In this document: one piece after another, positions 12,808 through 22,660 of the stretch
Layout of the letters: each line of letters starts with the position of its first letter
Numbering within the stretch: the first letter of the stretch is position 1
Assembly (NCBI GenBank): GCA_963969595.1
Contig: OZ018413.1
Location: 4,058,711 to 4,122,710 of the forward strand
Length of the DNA stretch: 64,000 bases
Origin: Neckera pumila
Taxonomy: Eukaryota; Streptophyta; Bryopsida; Hypnales; Neckeraceae
Reading direction: 5' to 3'
Program-made: the position numbers and the translations under genes
The notes under the pieces: generated by a model
What the model was told of the DNA's origin: nothing
Database searches by the model: none
What the model saw: the letters and a program-made list of their open reading frames with translations, nothing else

Positions 12808-13062
12808 CTACACAAAATAGTAAAATTAGGTTGCTTTGTCAATTAGGTTGCCTTTCATCAAATACATTACCTCAAGATCAATGCTTGTTCCACATGGAGG
12901 TGCATGCCACTCTTTGAATCAGGCCTTGCACTGGTGCACAAATCTATGCCATACACATGGCTCTAAAATGAATACATCATTGTACAAAAGTAGTAAATAT
13001 TTGTATAGTGTGGATTGTCGAGAAATTAATGTGGGGCAACCTAATTTCACTATTTTGTGTAG
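12808..13062. repeat. CTACACAAAATAG-TIR MITE, copy 1 (255 bp)
   Basis: Ends are CTACACAAAATAGTAAAATT on the left and AATTTCACTATTTTGTGTAG on the right, over 20 bp of terminal inverted repeat. A second copy at 39730-39984 has the same length and recognisably related interior (GCTTGTNCACATNGAGG, GTCNAGAAATTA). Same ends, same length and no coding capacity are the expected signature of a MITE family. Confidence 0.75.
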
Positions 13063-13539
13063 ACAATGAACAGAGGGCTTCAAGGCACTGTTTTGTCCAA
13101 CCAACTTCTCATTCATCTAATTTAATATTGGAATCTAGAAAAGACAACCATCTTCAATGACCAAATTCATGAAATTCTAGTAAATGATATTTTTGTACAA
13201 AGATATAAGCAAAACATGTGCAAAAGTTCAAAAAAAAAGGATTGAGGTGTTTAGGAGTTAATCTCATAAGAACATTATATCAACTTTGTTAGAAAAATTA
13301 TGTCTTACGTAAGAATTGGAAGTCTCGACAGTCTGGGCTCTCAATGGCCCGGACTACAAGCTAACAATATTGTGTCATTCTTATTTTCTTGATTTTGTGG
13401 CATAGCAAGTCAAAAGTTTATATATTTTATTTAATTTGTTTAAGAACTGAAGAATACCTAAGAAGTATAAATAGTGTTGTTCAGGTGCACATCCTATCAC
13501 ATGGACAATTGCCCGTCCATTTAATCATTTGAAACTACA

Positions 13540-14442
13540 CCTAAAGTTCCATGACTATGTTTTCATCCACGACGTTCAAAAACTGCCCTTTTAGTACAAA
13601 TACCCAATTTTTGAAAAAAAAACTTTTTTGTGATACATATAACCATTGGATCTTAAAGTATGTTGACTTGAGAACATTTGGTTAAAATTTCAGAATTTCC
13701 ACTGTGTGGATTGCAAAATATAAGCATTCAAATTCATTGAAACCATTTTTTTGGCCCCGCAAAAATTAGGGCAACAGCACTTCACAAGCTATTTTTCTAT
13801 GAAAAAATATTCAAAATGATGGTGCTTCTTTAAATTCTTTTTTCTAGACAAATTGGCTACAAGCTTGAAAAAATTTACTTCATTTGGAATTGTACAACAT
13901 ATAGGAAAAAATAGTAAGTAGACAGTAGTAGAGAATGATTCAAAATACTAAATTGTCAAGAATTTAGTTATAGGACTGAAAAATTCCAATCCCAATGGTG
14001 GAAGTGTTGTAATAAATAATCTACATCCTAAGATTTTATTTTTCAAGAAATATTGAAAATTGAGTAAGATAAGGGACTTCAAAGTTTATTTTAGAGTAAA
14101 AAATCCATGACTGCCCGCAAACTAAAAATCTTCATAACTTTTGACTCATTGATCAAGATGAAATGATTCAAAGCTTAGAAAACAAATTTCAAATTTTTGT
14201 TTTTGAAAAAAGAGATTTTTTTTATTTGCCCGAACTGCCCAGTTACGAAGAAAAGTAATATAATTGGCCATAACTTTTGACTCACATTTCCAAATGTCAT
14301 GAAATTTAGTGCTTATAAAAGATATTCCTTGTCTACATCTTGTGTTAAAATTTGGGCCAAAATTATTAAAATCTCCAATCTTACGTACTTGCCCAAAACT
14401 TCTATAGAGCCAAAAAACGCATATTGGTCCTTTAGGGGTTAA
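13540..14442. repeat. TTAACCCCT-TIR element, copy 2 (inverted relative to copy 1)
   Basis: The right end, GGTCCTTTAGGGGTTAAT, is the inverse of the left end of copy 1. The interior is the reverse complement of 2174-3231 over long tracts, for example ACTTTTGACTCACATTTCC and CAAATGTCATGAAATTTAG. The left terminal repeat is eroded, so the left boundary is approximate. Non-coding. Confidence 0.6.
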
Positions 14443-14950
14443 TTACAAAAAAAATAAAAAAAATCACATCTGACATCCAATCATCCACCCACCAAAGGTG
14501 ATCCTTAGCAGATGCAAGGAGACCAATAGCGTCCAAGTGGGATAGGAAAGGAATTAACCAATGATATGCAATTCTTCATTTCATATCGAAATCACTATAT
14601 TGCTCAGTTTGAATGGTGACATACATACTTGGATGAATGCATAAATTTTCATCCACGTATTGCATATTCTATACAAGTCCGCAAGTGAAAATAGACACTC
14701 AAGGTGAAGCTAGCCTTCTATTAGGATGTCTTGACGTAAAGATGTTCAATGGATAAAGAAAGACAATAGAGAAGCCAACCCATTTCCAACTACTTAAGAA
14801 ATTATACGTATCTAAAGCACAAGTTCCTCGGGTGGGAAAATTTGTCCATGTACATAAATAGGAATGATTTGAAAGTATGTGTTCAATAATTTTTCATATT
14901 TTTTTTTCCAAAATATAATTACTATGAATTTTTTAGCTCAAGGTTCTATT

Positions 14951-17547
14951 TGACCCATATTGGTCATACATATCTTCCTAATTCTGACCAAGAGATCTTC
15001 GCAAAATTGACAAAGAGCTAGTTGCAATATTGAGAGTCTTGCAACCAATCATCACACACCACAACCGCACAAGAAACTACAATATAATTGATTGCTACTC
15101 ATCTCTATTTGCATGGAAAGAGAGTAACCTACATTGAAAAATAGGTCGGCATCTTCAACACCGGGATATTATTTGATATTGGGATTTGCCATTTTATTCT
15201 AAGGTTAATGGTTGTTTACTATCCACGTATCCAAGGTTGCCATTGATCAATCTTGTCCACAATTTGCCATTGGAGGCTTAGGTATCTACCTTGAATGCCA
15301 TTGGTTCCTTTGCGTGTGTCAAGCATCCCCTTGCGCCATTGGTCCCTTTATGTGTGCCAAACATCACTCTACTTGTGCCAAGCATCACCAAAAAAAGTGA
15401 GCAATTGGACACCCAACTATCAATTTACCAAGCATAGTCCTGATCGAGCATCTACCAATGGTGACGCTGAGTACACGTAAGGGATCAATGGCATCCAAAG
15501 TAGATGCCTAAGCCTCCAATGGCAATTATAGATAAAGATTGACCAATGGTGACCTATGGCAGACAACAGACCACTTATTCTAGTATAAAATGGCAAATCC
15601 TAGTATCATATATCATCCCGGATATAGCTCAAACTTTCTATTTGACTATCATAGCAAAAAATGAACTTCACTTGAATGGAAATGCTATATTCCTTTATGA
15701 ACTTGTATTGAATATACAATACCATGGAATATGTGGATGAAAATTTATATATTCATCAAAATATGTTTTACCGTCATCCAATAAGAATTTAATCGTTTAA
15801 TTGTTCAAAGATTTAATAGTAATTGGATAACAATTTCAATGAGATGGGAGCAATTGTGCATTATTAAATATCCCTTGCAAAAATAATATTGTTTGAAACC
15901 CGTGTTTTATATGACGTTTTCATGATTTTAGGGAACGAATTTTAGTGGACGTCCAATAAAACAACTTGTGCTTTTACGTCAATAATAATGTCCAATGTAA
16001 CAACTGGATGTTATGTTGGACATTATTATTGACATCAAAACACAAGTTGTTTTATTGGACGTCCACTAAAATCTGTTCCCTAAAATCATGGGTACATCAG
16101 ATAAAATATGGGTTTCTTATAGTGAATGTGTAGCCAATTTGGTTCTGTTGGGTGTCTAAAATTTAGGTATAGACATTATATACTTGTGTGTGAATTGTAT
16201 ATTGAGAGCTGTTTGACCCATACTAGTCATACATATCTTCCTATTTTTTACCAAGAGCTCTGTGCAAAATTGACCAAAGATTAGTTGCAATATTGAGAGT
16301 CTTGCACCCAATCATAATGTGCCACAACGGCAATGGAAACTATGCCATAATTGATCACTTGTCATCTCTATTTGCACAAAAAAAGAGCAACCTACATTGA
16401 AAAAATGGGGTATGATAGAAAATGGGGTGTGATAAAAAATGGGTCGTCTTCGACACTGGAAATAATATTTGACATTGGAATTTGCCATTTTATTCTAAGG
16501 TTAATGGTTGTTTGTTGTCCATGTATCCAAGGTCGCTATTGATCAATCTTGTCTACAATTTGCCATTGAAGACTTGGGCATCTATCTTAAACGCCATTAT
16601 TACACTTGCGTGTGCCAAGCATTGTCTTGTGTGTGCCAAGCGTCCCCTTGCGTGTGCCAAGCATCACCAAGCATGTGCCAAGCGTCACCAAAAAAAATTG
16701 GGCAATGGGACGCCCAACTATTAGTTACCAAGCATTTTCCTAAGCATCTATCAATGGTGACGGCAAGGGACCAATGGCATCCAAAGTAGATGCCTGAGCC
16801 TCCAATGGCAAATTATAGATAAGATTGATGAATGGCGACCTATGACAGACAACGGACAACCATTTATTCCAGTATAAAATGGCAAAGCCTAGTGTCATGT
16901 ATCGTCCCAAGTATTAGTTCAAACTTTCCATTTGAGTATCATAGCAAAAAGCAAGCTTGACTTGAGTGGAAATGCTATATTCCTTTGTGAACTTGTATAG
17001 AACATACAATATCACTGAATATCAGGATGGAAATTTGTACATTCATCAAAATACATTTATCATCATCCAATAAGAATCAGTTGTTCTAAGATTTAACAGT
17101 AATTAGTTAACGAATTCAATGAGTTGGGTATCATTAAAAAATCCCTTGCAAAAATTGTATTGTCTTTGAGTGAAATTTTCTAGAAAAATTAAGGTCTTCC
17201 ATATTTTTCAACATTCTTCCTCCACAACAATGTTGCCGCACCTCCTCAATTATTCTTAGAATTATTCTTCTATATTTTTTGACGCTCACTTTCATCACAA
17301 TGATATTGCTGGGGATGTTGTTGTTCTTCCACAATTTTCTTGAAAACTCTCTTCCACATTGTTGCTTCAAGCTACTTCTTTTGAATTTATAGCTCTACTT
17401 TTGCTGCTCCACAACAATTGAAGAACAATTTTTAGATTAAATCTTAAATAAACCAAACAATGTGTAGCCAATTTGCTTTTGTTGGGTGTCTAAACTTTAG
17501 GCATGGACATTATATGCTTGTGTATGAATTGTGTGTTGAGAGCTAGC
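14951..17547. repeat. tandem duplication of a ~1.3 kb unit
   Basis: Two direct units, 14951-16213 and 16214-17547. Each starts TGACCCATANTNGTCATACA and runs through matching sequence for about 940 bp to CCCTTGCAAAAA, then diverges, and ends with a second matching block starting TGTGTAGCCAATTT (near 16127 and 17461). In unit 1 the divergent middle is the foldback MITE at 15895-16124; in unit 2 it is unrelated AT-rich DNA. Both units carry a short internal repeat of GTGCCAAGCATCACC form (about 15311-15396 and 16610-16692). No gene recognised. Confidence 0.7.
15895..16124. repeat. complete CACTA-like foldback MITE
   Basis: Two near-identical arms of about 105 bp in inverted orientation around a short loop near 16003-16015. 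The left arm begins GAAACCCGTGTTTTATATGA; the right arm ends GGGTTTCTTATAGTG, giving CACTATAAGAAACCC when read inward. Central arm sequence includes TTTTAGTGGACGTCCAATAA and its inverse. A related solo arm lies at 64-190. A hairpin this long is typical of foldback MITEs; the CACTA link rests only on the terminal bases. Confidence 0.75.
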
Positions 17548-18039
17548 ATTTTTTGGAAGCACAATAAGTGTTCATTGCAAACTCGTCACGCTTTGTTGCT
17601 AATAGTCACAATTAGGGACAGGATTAGGAAGTGCAGGTGTAAATAAAAGAAAATTTTACTAATTTTTTTTTTGTTAGGAAAAAAACTCAAGTTTGTTGAG
17701 AAAATGGTGATGAATCCAATGAAGGAGAGCTTGAGGCCGTACTAGAAAAGTCATGAATTGAATACTCCATGTAGTCTAAGTTTTTGCTATCCTCACAAAA
17801 CACCCGGGACTATAGTATAGGGGTTCAAATCTAGGGAATGGTCAAATAGTCTAACGTATTAGTAGCTAAAGTCACTTGTATCTTATAGAAAAAATGGAAA
17901 ATACACTTATATTCTATTGGCAATTTATCACTATCCTATCAATTCTTTAGACACAATTCCATGCTAGAAATTGCTTTATAGTCAATTGATCAAATATATG
18001 CATACAAGATCTTTTTACACGTACAACATCAATTTTTTA

Positions 18040-19180
18040 ATAATCCGGTCAACTTGTCAAATTATAATTTCATTACAAATTAAATTATATAAAACAATTT
18101 GACATATAGATAATAGAATTCAAATAAAACTTGTTATTATACAATTCAAAGACATAAAAACTCCCCTAAAGTATTTTAGAGCAATATCTTTGTTTTGCCA
18201 CTTGAGCTTCCAACTCCAAAGTGGCATTCATTGGTTCATTTAATCTTCATAGCAATCTATCACGCTCTCAACAACTTCTTGATGGTATAATTTCAACTTC
18301 ACTAGGATGGAAAGTCCATTTTTATTTCTTGAGATAATTTGTCTAGCCTTTAATCAACACAACTTAATCCACTTCACAAACAAATCTCAATCACAAATAA
18401 TTTAACTAAGCACAAACACACAATGAGATCCAATCACTGGATTCTCGGACAATTTGTTAAATTTCCACACAATTCAGAGGATCCAATCACTGGATCTTGA
18501 TTGTGGATATATACACTCAAAGTTAATCCAATCACTGGATTCACTTAACACATACAAAATACAATTTGTCAAATTCACAAAAATGATCCAATCTCTGGAT
18601 CAAATACATACAAATTCACAACGGTAAATCTTCACACCAATTTCACAAACAAATTTCCACACAAGATGCTCACACAAAAATTACGTCCAATCACTGGATC
18701 GTAATAAAATTTTGACAATTTGTCAAGTAATGAGATCCAATCACTGGATTCTCAGACAATTTGTTTAATTATTTCACAATTCAGAGGATCCAATCACTGG
18801 ATCTTGATTGCGAATTATAAAATGCTCAATTTAGTCCAATCACTGGATCTAAATTTAGAGCTTATAAGACAAAAGGCTTATAAAAGATAATATATTTATT
18901 GAAGGAGTTCAAAGTACATAGAAACAAAACAATTTGACAAAAACTATATGAAGACCGAGAAAGTGAGAGAGAGGAAATGACAAATTGTCTGGCTATATAC
19001 CAAAACTGAAGACAACTATTCAAACCCAAAGTGTAAAGTCAATTTGCCTTTTGCAATCCTAAGCCTTCATGGTTTATAGATCCTTTCTAATCTGACAATT
19101 TGTCTATATTATTACTCTATTGTGTGAATTATTTGTCAATTTGTCTCTATTTACACTATTTACAACAAATTGTCAAAAAT
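18040..19180. repeat. dispersed ACAATTTGTC palindromic motif cluster
   Basis: About a dozen copies of ACAATTTGTC, its inverse GACAAATTGT or one-mismatch forms, for example near 18092, 18449, 18561, 18712 (TTGACAATTTGTCAA), 18755, 18928, 18979, 19093, 19137 and 19167. They surround and interleave with the hairpin array. The motif is self-complementary around AATT. Clustering is clear by eye; whether it is functional or just low-order repeat structure is open. Confidence 0.55.
18425..18856. repeat. array of eight TCCAATCACTGGA hairpins
   Basis: The 13-mer core TCCAATCACTGGA (4 bp stem, 5 nt loop) occurs at 18429, 18482, 18527, 18587 (loop variant ATCTC), 18686, 18736, 18789 and 18835. The outer flanks extend the stem differently in different copies: GAGA/TCTC (copies 1 and 6), TGA/TCA (copy 4), ATTACG/CGTAAT (copy 5), AATTTAG/CTAAATT (copy 8), usually with a T bulge after TGGA; copies 2, 3 and 7 have looser CAAT or GTTAA arms. 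A segment of about 90 bp holding copies 1-2 is repeated with copies 6-7, about 307 bp downstream. Non-coding; function unknown. Confidence 0.85.
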
Positions 19181-19558
19181 CAAAAATTGCCGGAGACTAC
19201 ACTCCCATTTAACAACCTTGCATTGAGTTCCTGATTGAGTTCAACACCAAGATCTTTACAAGTACATTTTGTTGACACAACTTAAGCTTTGGAATTGTAA
19301 TTCATTTTGTATTTTGAAAATTTTATGTGAATTTTTGACAACTTTTTATTATTAAATTTTATTACCTCCTAAAAGACCAAAGATTTATGGTTTTAAAATG
19401 TCAAATTCAAGTTATCATACTGTAAGAAATATGACGTAGATGAGACCAAATTTCACATCACTATAATCCATGAAGAACATTGCATTTGTAGATTAAAAAA
19501 TAAATAAATTTGAATAAAAGGATTTCACATTGGACCTATTCTAAACTGCTGAAAAAGC

Positions 19559-19840
19559 GTGGTTTTAATTTGTGCTTTTTGGTCTAGGAGGCTTCACAAA
19601 AGTCTCCCTCCGTTCACTCTTCTTAACTCTTCAATGCTACTTGGTGTAACATTTGGTTTTCTACCAGTAGTATCTCCATCCGAACAAGGTATAGAAAAGA
19701 AGAGGGTTTCCTATGTGAATTGGTTTGATGAAGAAAAATGGCATCTAATTGAAGCCGCATTGAAGAAGCACCATAGCTTATCTGCAACATTGTACTATTT
19801 GAAATTGGCTCACAAGTATTGGAATCAATATACCTATTAA
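19559..19840 (+). pseudogene. possible decayed coding fragment, unknown
   Basis: A 93-codon ORF that stands out from its surroundings because its second half (from about codon 45: KKRVSYVNWFDEEKWHLIEA and onward) has protein-like composition with alternating charged and aromatic residues. No start context, splice partner or known domain could be identified. It sits in a transposon-rich interval and could be a remnant of a mobile-element gene, or chance. Confidence 0.2.
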
Positions 19841-20044
19841 CTCATCAAATTATATTTACGTCTAAGTATATGCTAATTGTTTCTCTTATGCTACATTTGA
19901 AAATTTTCCATAAAGACTTTTCAACCAATATAATCTTCTGTGCTTTTTACATCTATTTGTTGTACAGGAAACTTAGAGCAAAATCAAGCCCATTTGATAG
20001 GCTGGCTTGCAATAGTTAGTACACTTGGTTTATTAAAGAATGAC

Positions 20045-20330
20045 TTTGAATAAGGATTAGTGAAATGTCACAATCAAACTAGCATTCTTTATTCTTTTGA
20101 GGTATAAGACATGACATTCCTATAATAGAATAATTGTCACGCATAATATGATGGTACTCAAATCTCATAATCAATTTGAATAAGGTTCATTGAAGTGTCA
20201 CACTCAAGCTAGCCTTCCTTATTCTTTTGAGGTGATAGACATGACATTTTTATAATGAAATATTTGTCCCAAAGTATATAATGACATGGAGATTTCATAA
20301 TCAATTTGAATAAGATTCATTGAATGATAT
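20045..20330. repeat. ~130 bp tandem repeat, 2.3 copies
   Basis: Unit starts at TTTGAATAAGG near 20045, 20175 and 20305. Each full unit continues with GTGTCAC or ATGTCAC, CTAGCNTTC, TTATTCTTTTGAGGT and GACATGACATT. The third copy is cut short after about 25 bp. Non-coding. Confidence 0.65.
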
Positions 20331-21263
20331 GTCTCAAAGGTGCCAACATGTCTTATCCTTTAAGTTTCATGATGTAACAGTCTTGTACTAATAAAAAAAA
20401 TCTACACTACAAAATGCTCTATCCAGGTAGTACAAACTCATTGTTTAAAGAAGGGAGCTATTCAAACTTTCTCAAGGTAGATTATGCCCATGCATGCAAA
20501 GCCTCCTTCCTTTCAGTTCAAAGCCAAAAAATTAAGGACTTCAACCTTATATTGTAATTGCTAGGACCTGAACTTTGTAACATATAGGATGAGGAGGGCA
20601 AAAAGTGTTTGACCAAAGATTTTCAATGTTTAGTTTAAATAGAAAAAGTACAAATTTATAAATAATTGAATGACATATGCCCACAGAAATAGGCCCATTA
20701 GGATTAGAGGTTTAATCTTTGAAGGACACAACCCTACCACTAAGGTATATTGATTTGCCCTAACAATGCATGTGACTAATTTACCAAAATCACACTCTTG
20801 AAGATTATTAAAAACTTAGTACAAGTTGAATATCATTGTATTATACCAATTTCTAGAAAATTTAATTTTGTGACGACACTAATTTTCACTTAATGGTGCT
20901 AATTTCCTTCTCTTCACTAGTAGGACAAATTAACATAGTCAACAAAAACCATCAAAACTTCCTAGATGAGTATATCATCATATTTAGTTTCTACACTTTT
21001 TCCTAAAAAGTCTTTCATCGAACACTTTCAATCCTCCACATTATTCATCTTTACTAGGTTAAGTTGTTCATAATACGTATAGTTACTATATCAAACTTAT
21101 TACACCAAACGGAGCACATTTGGTGTTGGTACCTTGTTTTGTACCAAATTACAAACACAAAGTACTAAACACAATGAAAATGGTCAATTAGATAGGGAAC
21201 TTAGACCAATAGAAAACATATCCACGTAGACTAAGCGTTCAAACCCATACTTGGTCAAACTTG

Positions 21264-21990
21264 TCATTTTCATAACAAGACAAACCAAATGTGGGTCTTA
21301 ACGTTTAGTCTACTTACACACATTTTCTACTAAAGATTAATTTGAGGTACGCAATATCATAAAGCCAGTCTTCACCCGCATTCTTCCCCCAGAGGTACTT
21401 CATTCACCACAGGTGCAAGATTGCCTTCAAAACAATGCCTTCAAACTCATCATAAAATGACAAATTAGACCAAGTGTGGGCCTTAACGCTTCATCTACGC
21501 AGACACATTTTTGCACTAAAGATCAGTTTGAGGTACGCAATATGATAAAGCCAATTCTCGCCCCTATTCTCCCCCGGAGGTGTTCAGGGCATTGAAACCC
21601 AAGTGAAGGATTGCCTTCAGAACGATGCCTTCAAACTCATCATAAAATGACAAATTAGACCAAGTGTAGACCTTAACGCTTAATCTCCGCAGACGTGTTT
21701 TTCGCTCTACAGATTCATTTTGAGGTACACAATATGATAATAAAAGCCAGTTCTTGCCCACATTCTCTCCCCCAAAAGGTGTTCAAGACATTGAACGCAA
21801 GCAAAGGATTGCCTTTCAAAACGATGCCTTCAAACTCGTCATAAAATGACAAGTTAGACCAAGTGTGGACCTTAATGCTTAATCTCCGCAGATGCGTTTT
21901 TCGCTCTACGGATTAATTTGAGGTACACTATATGATAATAAAAGCGAGCTCTCGCCCACATTCTTCTCTACTGGTGAAGGACTGCCTTCC
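21264..21990. repeat. satellite-like tandem array, ~186-198 bp unit, about 4 copies
   Basis: Anchor GAGGTACGCAATATGATAAA or a close variant occurs at 21344, 21530, 21722 and 21920. Between anchors each unit carries CCCCCGGAGGTGTTCA-type sequence, GGATTGCCTTCAAAACGATG, TCATCATAAAATGACAA, AGACCAAGTGTGG and CTTAACGCTTAATCTCCGC. Unit length grows from 186 to 198 bp left to right. This is a short local array, not a large satellite. Confidence 0.75.
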
Positions 21991-22365
21991 AAATGATGGA
22001 TGGCTATGCGTTTGTTGGATCATGGTGAACGTATGACAAAGGAGGAGTCCTTTCCATCTCAGACATGCACTTGGAGCGGCCTTGGTAACTGAAAAAATGT
22101 ACTCAATCCCCAGGCTGTGCAAATAATGGAGAGATCTAAATGATTCCATTGGATTCATATGGATCAGGGAGTGTCTCCCTTCCCCTTTGCTAGAAGCATT
22201 GGTAACCTACTTAGAACTCAATCTATTGCATTGTACTGTACAATTGGTTGGATCAGACAAAAACGAAAAAAATGAAAAAATGAAAATAAAAACGTACCGT
22301 CGAGAGCTTGCCAATGGGCAATGCGCACACGTTCAAGCGTGTCTGGTGTGCCCAACTGGGAAAAA

Positions 22366-22660
22366 GATAGGGGGCTGTAAAAGCGACCCTGTAAGAGCTG
22401 ATTTGCATTTTGGGGGGAAGCTAACTTGCTTAAAATAATTTTCAGTAAATTTTTGTGGTAAGAAGAATGGAATTGGCATGTAACCCAAGTCGTTTCATAT
22501 TTTTTGGACTTTCATGGAATTAGTTATGAATTTTTGAAGTTGAAAACATAGTGGTTTCTAAAAGCGATACCCTCCTGAAATGCACACTTCTGGTATATAT
22601 TAGAGGCGAAATGTACTAGATCGCTTTTAGAGATAGGTCGCTTTTATAGCCTCCTACTGT
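22366..22660. repeat. AAAAGCGACC-TIR MITE, copy A
   Basis: Left end TAGGGGGCTGTAAAAGCGAC, right end the inverse GTCGCTTTTATAGCCTCCTA. Copy B at 38051-38464 has the same ends and, in reverse orientation, the same interior tracts (GTTTCATATTTTTTG, GAATTAGTTATGAATTTT, GCTGATTTGC). No ORF. The right end carries an extra internal half-copy (ATCGCTTTTAGAGA) next to the terminal repeat. Confidence 0.75.

Noticed and set aside
14951..17547. LTR retrotransposon with two long terminal repeats
   Set aside because: Direct repeats of about 940 bp are present, but there is no polyprotein, primer-binding site or TG...CA ends, and the intervening DNA is only about 320 bp. A tandem duplication explains it better.
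18425..18856. CRISPR array
   Set aside because: The short regular-looking repeats suggested it, but spacing is irregular (35 to 99 bases), the core is only 13 bases, and the context is a plant nuclear genome.
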